A DNA stretch of 64,000 bases from Flavobacterium sp. ACN2 (GTDB lineage: Bacteria; Bacteroidota; Bacteroidia; Flavobacteriales; Flavobacteriaceae). Positions within the stretch are counted from its first letter, which is position 1; every line of letters begins with the position of its first letter. A model generated the notes under the pieces. That model was not told the DNA's origin. It ran no database searches and saw nothing but the letters and a program-made list of their open reading frames with translations. Below, in pieces: positions 40,932 to 50,353 of the stretch. The stretch lies in the NCBI RefSeq assembly GCF_002303885.1, contig NZ_MRCM01000017.1, positions 1 to 64,000 of the forward strand, in the 5' to 3' direction. The translations under genes were made by a program, and so were the position numbers.

Positions 40932-41003
40932 TAGTCCGTGGGGGAATCGAACCCCCCTTACCAGGATGAAAACCTGGCGTCCTAACCGATAGACGAACGG
41001 ACC
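40932..41003 (-). tRNA. tRNA-Glu (anticodon UUC), second copy
   Basis: A 72-nt gene with the same acceptor and anticodon arms as its neighbour. It differs in the D arm (CTATCGGTTAG) and the T stem (GGGGG / CCCCC). CCA is not encoded. The tandem pair is separated by 45 bp. Confidence 0.96.
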
Positions 41004-41081
41004 GCGCTTCTGTATTGCGGATGCAAAGATACATCTATTTTTTATTTGCGCAATACCTAATGCAAAAAAAACTATATTTTT

Positions 41082-42560
41082 TTAATATGCCTTAGCAAAA
41101 AGCACTCTTTTAGCCGAAGGTTTCCCAGTAAACACACAGCTTCCCGCCTCTTCTACAGCATCCAAAGGAATGCAACGAATCGTCGCTTTTGTCAATTCTT
41201 TTATCTTCTCTTCTGTCTCAGCAGTTCCATCCCAATGAGCGGATAAAAAGCCTCCTTTTCCTTCTAAAACTTCCTTAAATTCCTCAAAATTATTTACTTC
41301 CGTAATATGAGTATTACGGTAATCTAATGCTTTTGTAAATAAGTCCGTTTGAATCTGTTCTAAAAGATCATTTACGTGTTCCACGATTTTTTCGTTAGAA
41401 ACAACTTCTTTTGTCAAATTATCACGTCTTGCCACCTCAAAAGTTCCGTTCTCTAAATCTTTTGGACCAACCGCAATTCTAACAGGCACTCCTTTAAGTT
41501 CCCATTCTGCAAATTTAAATCCTGGCTTTTGCGTTGTTCTATCGTCAAATTTGACAGTGATTTTCAATTTTCTCAATTTAGCTGTTAAATCCTTAACTGC
41601 CTCTGTAATTTGAGCCAATTGTTCATCTGTCTTATATATAGGAACAATTACTACTTGAATTGGAGCCAAATTAGGAGGCAATACCAATCCTTGATCGTCA
41701 GAATGCGTCATAATTAACGCCCCCATTAAACGAGTAGACACTCCCCAAGAAGTTCCCCAAACATGCTCTTGCTTTCCTTCAGCATTAGCAAACTTAACAT
41801 CAAATGCTTTTGCAAAGTTCTGCCCTAAGAAGTGAGATGTTCCTGCTTGTAATGCTTTCCCGTCTTGCATTAATGCTTCAATACAGTACGTTTCATCTGC
41901 TCCAGCAAAACGCTCTGTTTCAGTTTTAAAACCTTTTACAACCGGAATTGCCATGAAGCTTTCTGCAAAATCAGCATAAACATTCATCATTTTCTCCGAT
42001 TCCTCAATTGCTTCATCTTTTGTAGCGTGAGCTGTATGCCCTTCCTGCCATAAAAACTCAGCAGTTCTTAGAAATAAACGCGTACGCATTTCCCATCGAA
42101 CCACATTAGCCCATTGATTAATTAACAAAGGTAAATCTCTATAAGATTGCACCCATCCTTTATATGTAGACCAAATAATAGCTTCACTTGTAGGTCGAAC
42201 AATAAGCTCTTCCTCTAATTTTGCATTTGGATCAACCATTAGTTTTCCAGGTCTATCCTCATCATTTTTCAACCTATAATGCGTTACAACAGCGCATTCT
42301 TTCGCAAATCCCTCAGCATTTTTCTCCTCTGCCTCAAACATGCTTTTCGGTACAAACAAAGGAAAATATGCATTTTGATGTCCAGTTTCCTTGAACATAC
42401 GATCCAACTCAGCTTGCATTTTTTCCCAAATAGCATATCCGTATGGTTTTATTACCATACATCCTCTAACTCCTGAATTTTCAGCTAGATCTGCTTTTAC
42501 AACCAGTTCGTTATACCATTTCGAATAATCTTCTGATCTTGTAGTAAGGTTCTTACTCAT
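41082..42560 (-). CDS. proS: Prolyl-tRNA synthetase (archaeal/eukaryotic-type, short form)
   Basis: A 492-aa class II aminoacyl-tRNA synthetase that charges tRNA-Pro. Marks: SKWYNELVVKADLAENSGVRGCMVIKPYGYAIWE, the TSEA(I)IWSTYKGWVQSYRDLP segment with RPTSE, motif 2 WANVVRWEMRTRLFLRTAEFLWQEGHTAH, motif 3 GVSTRLMGALIMTHSDDQGLVLPP, then the anticodon-binding domain and a C-terminal zinc-type domain. It lacks the editing insertion of the bacterial long form, as in most Bacteroidota. Confidence 0.97.
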   Translation of the reverse strand: MSKNLTTRSEDYSKWYNELVVKADLAENSGVRGCMVIKPYGYAIWEKMQAELDRMFKETGHQNAYFPLFVPKSMFEAEEKNAEGFAKECAVVTHYRLKNDEDRPGKLMVDPNAKLEEELIVRPTSEAIIWSTYKGWVQSYRDLPLLINQWANVVRWEMRTRLFLRTAEFLWQEGHTAHATKDEAIEESEKMMNVYADFAESFMAIPVVKGFKTETERFAGADETYCIEALMQDGKALQAGTSHFLGQNFAKAFDVKFANAEGKQEHVWGTSWGVSTRLMGALIMTHSDDQGLVLPPNLAPIQVVIVPIYKTDEQLAQITEAVKDLTAKLRKLKITVKFDDRTTQKPGFKFAEWELKGVPVRIAVGPKDLENGTFEVARRDNLTKEVVSNEKIVEHVNDLLEQIQTDLFTKALDYRNTHITEVNNFEEFKEVLEGKGGFLSAHWDGTAETEEKIKELTKATIRCIPLDAVEEAGSCVFTGKPSAKRVLFAKAY

Positions 42561-42624
42561 ATTATATTTTTTGGCACAAATTTTGTTTTATACAATTTTA
42601 ACTAAATAGTTTGACAAAACTAAC

Positions 42625-42632
42625 TAATTTTG
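42625..42632 (+). promoter_or_regulatory. Possible -7 promoter box of the repeat-rich lipoprotein gene
   Basis: TAATTTTG fits TAnnTTTG, 30 bp before ATG 42663. The -33 element is unclear. Confidence 0.45.
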
Positions 42633-42662
42633 TAATGTGCAACAATAAAAAACACCACAGAT

Positions 42663-43649
42663 ATGAAAACTTACCTTTCACTCCGCCAAAACTCTAATCA
42701 TTTTTACTTAATCGGATTACTGAGTTTACTGCTTGCATCATGTGGTTCTTACCAAAATTCATCTTATTACGATAATGATGGAGTATATGGTGGTACATCA
42801 GTTAAATACGTACAAACAGGTACAAACAACCAATACAAAGAATATTTCAGATCGTTACAAGATGACAATCAGCCGACTGAGATATTTACAGACGTTGACA
42901 ATTACACTAATTATTCAGACAGCACCCAAACTGCCTCTGTAGGTTATCCTGCATGGGGAAGCAGCAGTTCTGAAGTTTCTGTAAATGTCTACTCTAATCC
43001 ATCATGGTCATTCGGATTTGGATGGGGCTACCCTTACTACGGCTACGGTTATGGATATGGATGGGGTTACCCTTATTACGGATGGGGCTACCCTGGCTGG
43101 GGATATCCAGGATGGGGCTACCCAAGTTGGGGATATCCATACTACGGCTACAACTACTCTTATAACTATGGAAGAAGAGGCTCTGCAGGCTATTATGGCG
43201 ATAGAAACTATGCTTATAACAGAAATTACAGCACCAATAGAGGCTATATCACTAACAGAAACTACACTACAAATAGAGGAAACTACACAACAAATAGAAA
43301 TTATACCACAAACAGATCAAACGGATACACTGACTTTAGACGTTCTAATATGAACGGAAGAACAAGCAGTCCTACGTTTACAAACAGAAGATCTTACGAC
43401 AACAGCTCAAACTACAACAATAGCAATTACAGCAACAGAAGATCTTATAACAATAGCGGAAATACCACAACAAATAGAACTTACGCACCTAGCAACAACA
43501 GTGGCTCATCAAGAACCTATGCTCCTAGCAATAGTGGATCATCAAGAAGCTACGCTCCTAGCAATAGCGGTGGAGGATCTAGATCATACAGCGGCGGTGG
43601 CGGCGGTGGCGGAATGAGATCTGGCGGCGGCGGTGGAGGCAGAAGATAA
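42663..43649 (+). CDS. Low-complexity Gly/Tyr/Asn-rich lipoprotein
   Basis: A 328-aa protein. Lipobox LLASC near residue 27. Residues 30-110 are ordinary (VKYVQTGTNNQYKEYFRSLQDDNQPTEIFTDVDNY). Then come WGYP / YYGYGYG repeats (about 118-165), NYTTNR-type repeats (about 180-225), and a Ser/Gly tail with APSNSGSSR repeats and a GGGGGMRSGGGGGGRR end. It is probably exposed at the cell surface and may be sticky or structural. No enzyme fold is visible. The membrane protein gene follows after 42 bp. Sometimes labelled vitellogenin-like, which is not meaningful. Confidence 0.85.
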   Translation: MKTYLSLRQNSNHFYLIGLLSLLLASCGSYQNSSYYDNDGVYGGTSVKYVQTGTNNQYKEYFRSLQDDNQPTEIFTDVDNYTNYSDSTQTASVGYPAWGSSSSEVSVNVYSNPSWSFGFGWGYPYYGYGYGYGWGYPYYGWGYPGWGYPGWGYPSWGYPYYGYNYSYNYGRRGSAGYYGDRNYAYNRNYSTNRGYITNRNYTTNRGNYTTNRNYTTNRSNGYTDFRRSNMNGRTSSPTFTNRRSYDNSSNYNNSNYSNRRSYNNSGNTTTNRTYAPSNNSGSSRTYAPSNSGSSRSYAPSNSGGGSRSYSGGGGGGGMRSGGGGGGRR

Positions 43650-43691
43650 TTCTTCCTCAACCCTCTCAATTTCTAACTTAAACTTATCAAA

Positions 43692-45194
43692 ATGAAAAAA
43701 ATATTTTTCCTATTTATAACAGGACTAACTGTCAGCGCGTCATATTCACAAGAAGTTTCAGATGCTTTACGTTATTCTCAAGAGAACCTTACCGGAACTG
43801 CACGCTATAGAGCCATGAGCGGTGCCTTTGGAGCAGTTGGAGGAGACATTTCTTCTTTAAGTGTTAACCCAGCTGGATCTGCAATTTTTAATAGCAATCA
43901 AGTTGGAGTAACATTTAGCAATCAGAATATTAAAAACAATTCTAATTACAATGGAACTCAAACATCAGATAAAGAGAATTCTTTTGTCTTAAATCAAGCG
44001 GGAGGTGTTTTTGTATTTAAAAACAACAATCCAAATGTTGGATGGAATAAGATTGCGATTGGCGCAACTTATGAAAATACTAATAATTTCAACAATCAAG
44101 TTTTTTCTGCAGGAACGAATCCAACTAATTCAATAGATGGCTATTTTTTAAACTATGCAAACGGACTTGAATTGGGCAATGTCACTAAAATCCCATTCAG
44201 AAACCTTACATATTCTGAACAACAAGCTTTTTTTGGTCTTGAAGGATATGTAATCAACCCTGTTACAGGCAATGACAACAATACACAATACTACACAAAT
44301 GTGCCTGCTGGAGGAAATTATCACCAAGAAAATGATGTTTACACTAGAGGATATAATAGCAAAATAGGCTTTAATATTGCAACTTCATACAAAGACAGAC
44401 TCTATTTTGGAGCCAATTTAAATGCTCACATAACCGACTACAGAAGATCTTCAAGCTTTTACGAATACAATAACAACCCTTTAGAAACATACGAAACAAT
44501 ATCTAATGTGCGTTTCAACAACGAACTTTACACATATGGAAATGGTTTTTCTTTCCAGCTTGGAGCAATTGGAAAAGTAACAGACAATTTCAGACTGGGG
44601 ATAGCTTACGAATCAAATACATGGTACGAACTTTATGATGAACTTTCACAAAGTTTATATTCTACTACTGAAACTAGCTCAGGCGAAACTTTCAGCAACC
44701 CAGTAAACCCAAACATAGTTAACGTATACGAATCGTATACTTTACAAACACCAGACAAATGGACTTTTAGCGCTGCTTATGTTTTCGGAAAATCTGGTTT
44801 ATTAAGCGTTGATTACGGCATAAGAAATTATGGCAACAGCAAATTTAAACCTACAAATGATCCGGGATTTAGAGGAATCAATAATGATATCAGCAATACT
44901 TTAACGAGCACAGGCGAACTTCGAATTGGTGCTGAGTACAAAATAAAACAATTGAGCTTAAGAGGTGGATACCGTTATGAAGGAAGCCCTTATAAAAACG
45001 GAATTACAGTTGGTGAATTAAACAGCTATTCTGCTGGTTTAGGTTATAATTTTGGATCTACAAAGCTTGATTTAGCTTATTCTTATTTAGAAAGAGATTC
45101 AAATCAAGGTTTCTTTACAAGAGGATTCACAGATGGAGCTAACATTACATCAAAATTGAACAATGTTACCATGACTTTATTATTTGAATTGTAA
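43692..45194 (+). CDS. OmpP1/FadL-type outer-membrane protein
   Basis: A 500-aa barrel protein with signal peptide ending YSQ. Marks: ENLTGTARYRAMSGAFGAVGGDISSLSVNPAGSAIFNSNQVGVT, the FadL/TodX N-terminal pattern, then alternating beta-strands such as FSFQLGAIGKVTDNFRLGIAYES and LRIGAEYKIKQLSLRGGYRYEGSPY. It should carry hydrophobic small molecules across the outer membrane; automatic pipelines often call it a hemin receptor without proof. A weak terminator follows (about 45220-45256). Confidence 0.9.
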   Translation: MKKIFFLFITGLTVSASYSQEVSDALRYSQENLTGTARYRAMSGAFGAVGGDISSLSVNPAGSAIFNSNQVGVTFSNQNIKNNSNYNGTQTSDKENSFVLNQAGGVFVFKNNNPNVGWNKIAIGATYENTNNFNNQVFSAGTNPTNSIDGYFLNYANGLELGNVTKIPFRNLTYSEQQAFFGLEGYVINPVTGNDNNTQYYTNVPAGGNYHQENDVYTRGYNSKIGFNIATSYKDRLYFGANLNAHITDYRRSSSFYEYNNNPLETYETISNVRFNNELYTYGNGFSFQLGAIGKVTDNFRLGIAYESNTWYELYDELSQSLYSTTETSSGETFSNPVNPNIVNVYESYTLQTPDKWTFSAAYVFGKSGLLSVDYGIRNYGNSKFKPTNDPGFRGINNDISNTLTSTGELRIGAEYKIKQLSLRGGYRYEGSPYKNGITVGELNSYSAGLGYNFGSTKLDLAYSYLERDSNQGFFTRGFTDGANITSKLNNVTMTLLFEL

Positions 45195-45355
45195 TTAAAA
45201 ATCAAAATAGATGATTGAAAATTTCCATCAGGTTTTTACTTGGTGGATTTTTTTTTGCCGTTTGAAAGACCTTTCTTTTTAGTTTAATTTAAAATGAACA
45301 GTCAAGAAGTCAGGACTACTTCATAAAAAACAGCTAAAACAAACTGGAAACTAGT

Positions 45356-45384
45356 GTTGTTTGAATAAAAAAAGTGTAATTTTG
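45356..45384 (+). promoter_or_regulatory. Promoter of rimO (-33 and -7 elements)
   Basis: TTG at 45356-45358, an 18-bp spacer, and TAATTTTG at 45377-45384, 19 bp before ATG 45404. This is one of the best matches to the Bacteroidota promoter in the window. Confidence 0.72.
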
Positions 45385-45403
45385 CACTCCAATTTATAAA
45401 AGT

Positions 45404-46717
45404 ATGAGAACCAAGTCTTTAAAAAAGAACAAAATTAACGTAATCACTCTTGGGTGTTCAAAAAATGTTTATGACAGTGAAGTCCTTATGGGACAGCTGC
45501 GTGCAAATGGAAAAGAAGTTGAACATGAAGCTCCTGCAGAAAAAGAAGGAAACATTATTGTAATCAATACTTGCGGATTTATTGATAATGCAAAAGCAGA
45601 ATCGGTAAATATGATTTTGGAATATGCAGACAAAAAAGATAGAGGACTTGTAGACAAAGTTTTCGTAACAGGATGTTTATCTGAGCGTTATAGACCAGAT
45701 TTAGAAAAAGAAATTCCGAACGTTGACCAGTATTTTGGAACAACAGAATTACCTCAATTGCTAAAAGCTTTAGGTGCAGATTATAAACATGAATTACTTG
45801 GAGAGCGTTTAACTACAACTCCGAAAAATTATGCTTATTTAAAAATTGCTGAAGGATGCGATAGACCTTGTAGTTTTTGCGCAATTCCTTTAATGAGAGG
45901 TTCTCATGTTTCTCAACCAATTGAAAAATTAGTCAAAGAAGCTCAAGGTCTTGCTAAAAATGGAGTTAAAGAATTAATATTAATTGCTCAAGATTTAACT
46001 TACTACGGACTTGATCTTTATAAAAAAAGAAATTTAGCAGAACTATTAGAAGCTCTAGCAGCTGTTGAAGGAATCGAATGGATTCGTTTACATTATGCTT
46101 ACCCTACTGGTTTCCCTATGGACGTTTTAGAATTAATGAAACGTGAGCCAAAAATCTGTAACTATATAGATATCCCATTGCAACACATTTCAGATTCTAT
46201 TCTAAAATCGATGCGCCGTGGTACAACTCAAGCTAAAACTACTCAGTTATTAAAAGATTTTCGTGCAGCAGTTCCTGGAATGGCAATTAGAACTACATTA
46301 ATTGTCGGTTACCCTGGTGAGACTCAAGAAGATTTTGAAATTTTGAAAGATTTCGTTCAGGAAATGAAATTTGACAGAATGGGATGTTTTGCTTATTCTC
46401 ACGAAGAAAATACTCATGCTTATTTATTGGAAGACAATGTTCCAGATGATGTAAAACAAGCTAGAGCAAATGAAATTATGGAACTTCAATCTCAAATTTC
46501 TTGGGATTTGAATCAGGAGAAAGTTGGTCAAGTTTTCAGATGTATTATTGACAGAAAAGAAGGCGCTCATTTTGTGGGACGTACAGAGTTTGATAGTCCA
46601 GATGTTGACAACGAAGTTCTAATTGATGCCTCTAAACATTATGTAAAAACTGGAGAATTTGTTAATATAAAAATAATTGAAGCGACAGAATTTGATTTAT
46701 ACGGAGAACCTGCTTAA
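45404..46717 (+). CDS. rimO: Ribosomal protein S12 methylthiotransferase RimO
   Basis: A 437-aa radical-SAM enzyme. The N-terminal UPF0004 domain has Cys18, Cys in NTCGF and Cys in VTGCLSERY as ligands of the auxiliary cluster. The radical SAM cluster is Cys152, Cys156, Cys159 (CDRPCSFC). A TRAM domain closes the protein (VGQVFRCIIDRKEGAHFVGRTEFDSPDVDNEVLI). It adds a methylthio group to an Asp of ribosomal protein S12. DSPDVD near the end separates RimO from MiaB. Confidence 0.97.
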   Translation: MRTKSLKKNKINVITLGCSKNVYDSEVLMGQLRANGKEVEHEAPAEKEGNIIVINTCGFIDNAKAESVNMILEYADKKDRGLVDKVFVTGCLSERYRPDLEKEIPNVDQYFGTTELPQLLKALGADYKHELLGERLTTTPKNYAYLKIAEGCDRPCSFCAIPLMRGSHVSQPIEKLVKEAQGLAKNGVKELILIAQDLTYYGLDLYKKRNLAELLEALAAVEGIEWIRLHYAYPTGFPMDVLELMKREPKICNYIDIPLQHISDSILKSMRRGTTQAKTTQLLKDFRAAVPGMAIRTTLIVGYPGETQEDFEILKDFVQEMKFDRMGCFAYSHEENTHAYLLEDNVPDDVKQARANEIMELQSQISWDLNQEKVGQVFRCIIDRKEGAHFVGRTEFDSPDVDNEVLIDASKHYVKTGEFVNIKIIEATEFDLYGEPA

Positions 46718-46758
46718 ATTTACACATAACTATTGCTAACATTAGACAAAATACTTTT

Positions 46759-47307
46759 ATGAAACCTACTCTCAACTTAATTATTTTCGTTTTCACTTTA
46801 TTCTGTTTCAGTACTGTTTCTGCTCAATACGGAAACGGATACTACAATAATGGCTATGGCAACGGTTATGGTCGAGGTGGCGGAATGGGCATGGATAGAA
46901 GTATGATGGCTGGTCCGCAAAGTACACCAAGCAAACCTAAGGAGACTCCTCCAGAGCAAACGGCAGCATTGATTGTCGATCAGATGAAACAGCAAATTAA
47001 TCTAGATGAGTTGCAGTCAATTGCAATTTCAAATGTTTTGGCTGATAGTATACGTGAGCAAGGTATTTTATTAAAAAACGAAAGCAGTAATCAAGATCAA
47101 AAAATTGAGCAGATAAAAGCTTTACGCGAAAGTACCGATAAGAAAATTAGTGCTTTTTTAAATCCAGACCAAGTTGAAAAGTATAAAACTTTTATGGATT
47201 CTTTAAAAGAAATAAAAAAGACCAAATCAAAAAAGAAAAAAGATAAAGATTCTAAAGAAGATTCAAAAGAAGTAAAAGACGCCCCAGATACGAAAATTTC
47301 AGAATAA
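46759..47307 (+). CDS. Secreted Gly/Tyr/Asn-rich helical protein
   Basis: A 182-aa protein with a signal peptide ending SAQ. A YGNGYYNNGYGNGYGRGGG stretch follows. The middle is helical (LIVDQMKQQINLDELQSIAIS ... NPDQVEKYKTFMDSL) and recalls Spy/LTXXQ periplasmic proteins. The tail is Lys/Asp/Ser-rich. Role unknown, perhaps periplasmic or surface-associated. The amidase lipoprotein gene follows after 27 bp. Confidence 0.75.
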   Translation: MKPTLNLIIFVFTLFCFSTVSAQYGNGYYNNGYGNGYGRGGGMGMDRSMMAGPQSTPSKPKETPPEQTAALIVDQMKQQINLDELQSIAISNVLADSIREQGILLKNESSNQDQKIEQIKALRESTDKKISAFLNPDQVEKYKTFMDSLKEIKKTKSKKKKDKDSKEDSKEVKDAPDTKISE

Positions 47308-47334
47308 TCGTTATTAACTATAAAACAACGAATT

Positions 47335-48240
47335 ATGACAAAAAAGCATTTTTGTTATCTGATACTAGCTATTGTAATTAGTTCTTGCTCTACAAATCCG
47401 TACAAGACTACTGAAAAAGCTTACGATCAGCAACTGAAAACTTTAGAAAACCAGATTACAAGCAAAGAATCCAAAACAATTCCTGCGGTTCCACCATTAG
47501 CAATTGACACTTCTTATGCACAACAACTGGGAATCGTAAAAGACACTTTATCTAAAACCGGCTCTACTTATTTGGTAAACGGAATAAATACAGAATGGGT
47601 TGGTACTGTAAATTTTAATTTAAGAAAACCAAGTTTTGTTATTATTCATCATACTGCACAAGATTCGCTGCAGCAGACGATTAATACTTTTACCAAAACC
47701 AAAACTCAAGTAAGTGCCCATTATATCATTTCTGAAAACGGAAAGGTGGTTCAAATGCTTAATGATTATCTAAGAGCTTGGCATGCCGGAAATTCTACTT
47801 GGGGGAAAACAACAGATTTAAACTCTTGTTCGATTGGTATTGAATTAGACAATAATGGTTTTAAACCCTTTACTGAGGCACAAATTAGCAGTTTAGTAGC
47901 TTTATTAACTAAACTAAAAAAGGATTACAACATTCCGACGCAAAACTTTTTAGGCCATGCCGATATTGCACCAGGAAGAAAACAAGATCCGAGCGCATTG
48001 TTTCCGTGGAAAATTTTAGCAGAAAAAGGATTCGGAATTTGGCCAGACGAAGTTTTAGAACCTGCTCCTTTTGATTTTAAAATTGAACCCGCACTTAGAA
48101 TAATAGGTTATAATACTAAAAATTTAAGTGCCGCAATTCAAGCTTTTAAACTGCATTACATTCAAACTGATGCAACCTCAGTCTTAGACAGAAAAACAAT
48201 AGACGCTATTTATTCGATTTACAAAAAACAAATCCAATAA
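47335..48240 (+). CDS. N-acetylmuramoyl-L-alanine amidase, lipoprotein
   Basis: A 301-aa lipoprotein (lipobox ISSC). The Amidase_2 (AmpD/PGRP-like) domain covers about 100-230: FVIIHHTAQDS, SAHYIISENGKVVQML, AWHAGNSTW, CSIGIELDNNG, FLGHADIAPGRKQDPSALFPW. The zinc ligands are the His of VIIHH, the His of GHAD and the Asp of KQDPS. It cleaves the bond between MurNAc and L-Ala in peptidoglycan or its fragments, from the periplasmic side. The C-terminal part looks like a peptidoglycan-binding fold (NTKNLSAAIQAFKLHYIQTD). Confidence 0.93.
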   Translation: MTKKHFCYLILAIVISSCSTNPYKTTEKAYDQQLKTLENQITSKESKTIPAVPPLAIDTSYAQQLGIVKDTLSKTGSTYLVNGINTEWVGTVNFNLRKPSFVIIHHTAQDSLQQTINTFTKTKTQVSAHYIISENGKVVQMLNDYLRAWHAGNSTWGKTTDLNSCSIGIELDNNGFKPFTEAQISSLVALLTKLKKDYNIPTQNFLGHADIAPGRKQDPSALFPWKILAEKGFGIWPDEVLEPAPFDFKIEPALRIIGYNTKNLSAAIQAFKLHYIQTDATSVLDRKTIDAIYSIYKKQIQ

Positions 48241-48266
48241 ATAAAAATTATTTTTTAAAAATATAC

Positions 48267-48300
48267 AACGCATTTCTAGATTTTAGAAATGCGTTTTTTT
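48267..48300 (+). terminator. Rho-independent terminator after the amidase gene
   Basis: AACGCATTTCTA, short loop, TTAGAAATGCGTT and a T run. Confidence 0.9.
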
Positions 48301-48359
48301 ATTCCATAATAATATACTCATAATACATTTAACGATTCATATTATCAAAAAAAATGTGT

Positions 48360-48520
48360 TGCGGCGCGTCTCTATAATCATATTAATCAATTCACTATAT
48401 ACTATTTGTAAAAAAGACCTTCTGTAGTGCGTTTCCATAATATAAATCATATTAATCAATTCATTGTTACGATTCAAAAAAAAGACTCACTACATTACGT
48501 CTCTACAATCATATAAATAA
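48360..48520. repeat. Three degenerate direct repeats (family G)
   Basis: Units begin near 48366 (GCGTCTCTATAATCATATTA), 48429 (GCGTTTCCATAATATAAATC) and 48497 (ACGTCTCTACAATCATATAA), about 65 bp apart. The first two continue with ATTAATCAATTCA. The rest of the 48241-48649 gap is AT-rich with two terminators. Confidence 0.7.
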
Positions 48521-48580
48521 AACACAGCAATTTTAAACAATCATTAAGCAGCATTCATAATTTAAAACTCATCACAATGT

Positions 48581-48618
48581 AAAAAAGCTGCCAAAACATT
48601 AGAATGTTTCGACAGCTC
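48581..48618 (-). terminator. Rho-independent terminator of the porin gene
   Basis: On the minus strand: AGCTGTCGAAACAT, TCTA loop, ATGTTTTGGCAGCT and TTTTTT, with two mismatches in the stem. Confidence 0.75.
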
Positions 48619-48649
48619 CAAAAAAAAAAAAAAATATCAATCTTTATCT

Positions 48650-49744
48650 CTAGAAAGAGTATGTTGTTGCAATTAAACCATAGAAGCTTCCACCTGTTGG
48701 CAATGCATTTTTGTCTAAAAATATATCCTCAGAAGCCGCATCGTATCTTAACTCAGGAATTATGGTAAGTTTTCCAACTTTGTAATTTAAAGAAACTGTG
48801 TTGGCAAATACACTTGATCCTGCTAAAGTTCCTAAACTTGGAGCGGCATCTTTAGCATCAAAATATTCTATTCTGTAAGCTAAAAGCAATGCTGGATTAA
48901 AAGTATAATTAGCATATCCTACTACAGAAAACCAATCTCCATCTAAATTGCTATCAAAATCATTTGTTGTTTTTGCATAAGTTGCATTTAATCCAAGAGC
49001 GAAACTATCACTAATTGTTTTAGATGCTGTTAAATCAAACTGCGTTTTATTTTCGTCTGAAACTGGAATTGTACTTCCTGGAATTAGATTACTACTTCCT
49101 GTTGTAAAATTTAAATAAGCACTTCCTGTATCCCCAATATATCCTACTTGCCCGATGAATGTTTTTTGGTAAGAACCTGCATCCATAGCCGATTTAAAAT
49201 CTGTCGGGTTGGTTAATCCTAACATCGCAGTAAATTGACCTGAAGTATATTGTGCTTTAACCCCAGTATTGAAAAATGGCCCATAAGAAAACGCATACGA
49301 CATACTGTAATTTTTATTATCTACTGCATCTAACACTTCATATCCGATGTGGGTTCCGAAACTACCCGCCACTACCTTAAACTCTTCAGTTAAATTGTAT
49401 GTAAAAAATAATTGTTTAATCATAAATTTTGCGCTTGCATCTTTATCTGGCGTTTCATTATATGAAAATTCTGCTGCTCTTTTTCCGAAACCTAAGTCTA
49501 CAAAAACAGAAGCTTTTCCAAAAGTATGACCTGCTTCAATCGACGCCATTCCTAATTCGAATGAATTCTGTGAGTTGGTAAAGCTCGTTAATCCATTCAT
49601 TTGTTTTGAAAAATCATATTTATAGTACGCATCTGCAGAACCTCCCCATGTGGTTGCTGGAGCGGTAGCGGCTGCTTCCTCTTCTTGGGCAAAGGCAAAA
49701 GAACTTGTTAACATCGCGGCTAAAATGTGAAATGCTTTTTTCAT
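48650..49744 (-). CDS. Outer-membrane porin (OmpL-like, BBP2 type)
   Basis: A 364-aa barrel protein with signal peptide ending AFAQ. After EEEAAATAPATTWGGSADAYYKYDFSK it has alternating strands and TSFTNSQNSFELGMASIEAGHTFGKASVFVDLGFGKRAAEFSYN, typical of the BBP2 porins common in Bacteroidota, and ends with aromatic Phe. It probably lets small solutes pass. It has its own terminator and is not linked to the sugar locus downstream. Confidence 0.87.
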   Translation of the reverse strand: MKKAFHILAAMLTSSFAFAQEEEAAATAPATTWGGSADAYYKYDFSKQMNGLTSFTNSQNSFELGMASIEAGHTFGKASVFVDLGFGKRAAEFSYNETPDKDASAKFMIKQLFFTYNLTEEFKVVAGSFGTHIGYEVLDAVDNKNYSMSYAFSYGPFFNTGVKAQYTSGQFTAMLGLTNPTDFKSAMDAGSYQKTFIGQVGYIGDTGSAYLNFTTGSSNLIPGSTIPVSDENKTQFDLTASKTISDSFALGLNATYAKTTNDFDSNLDGDWFSVVGYANYTFNPALLLAYRIEYFDAKDAAPSLGTLAGSSVFANTVSLNYKVGKLTIIPELRYDAASEDIFLDKNALPTGGSFYGLIATTYSF

Positions 49745-50353
49745 GTTTTAATTTGGTTTTTAGTTATTAATTGATTCTGGTTAGTTAATCTTTTTATATA
49801 TCTATTTTAATAGTATAAGTCATTTCTAAAACCTTTCATGCGCCCTTCAAATCATCATCATTTTCATTAGCGAATTTATTAACTTTTGTATGAGTAGAAT
49901 AATTCGAAACGGCTTTTTTGACGTTTTAGGCGAAGAATTACGGATTACAAAAATTAAATCTACAATAATCGTGATTTGACATTTATCGATAATTGTTTTT
50001 GAAAATTCAACAACAGATTTTAGACATAATTTTAATTTTTAAAGGGGTATTTTAAAAATAAAACAGATAAAAACTACAAAATACCACCGACAAAAACAAC
50101 AAAAAACAATAGAACCCCTAAAATTTTAGGGGTTAAGTCTAAAAACAAAACAAATAAGATTTCAAAAAGACAAATAACCAAACTCAAAAACACAATTGCA
50201 ATCAAGAAAATTATTCCTACAAAAACAACATCAATTAAATTACCTTCTAAATACTAATTACAACTGTATTTTTAGTAAAAAACAGAAGACCTAAAAACAA
50301 AAAAGTCTGCTCTAACACGAGCAGACTTTCTTTATTTAAACTATAAAAACAGA
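49745..50353. other. 609-bp gene-free stretch with a perfect palindrome and a terminator
   Basis: AT-rich (runs of AAAAACAA). A perfect 22-bp palindrome lies at 50113-50134 (arms AACCCCTAAAA). The rho-independent terminator of the GH5 operon lies at 50297-50329. No convincing gene or RNA was found. Confidence 0.65.
50297..50329 (-). terminator. Terminator of the glycan operon (after GH5)
   Basis: On the minus strand: AAAGTCTGCTC, loop, GAGCAGACTTTTTT. It stands 25 bp after the last gene of the SusC-to-GH5 operon. Confidence 0.85.

Noticed and set aside
40815..41003. tRNA-associated integration site
   Set aside because: Two tandem tRNA-Glu genes are present, but no integrase and no repeated 3' tRNA fragment beyond the normal duplication.
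42985..43353. Second reading frame inside the repeat-rich lipoprotein gene
   Set aside because: Repeats keep alternative frames open by chance; the main frame has a lipobox and a consistent repeat pattern.
48360..48520. CRISPR array
   Set aside because: Only three degenerate units, spacing near 65 bp with partly shared spacers, and no cas genes.
48620..48634. Long A run as a possible phase-variable tract
   Set aside because: It lies downstream of the porin stop codon beside a terminator, so slippage would not change a protein.
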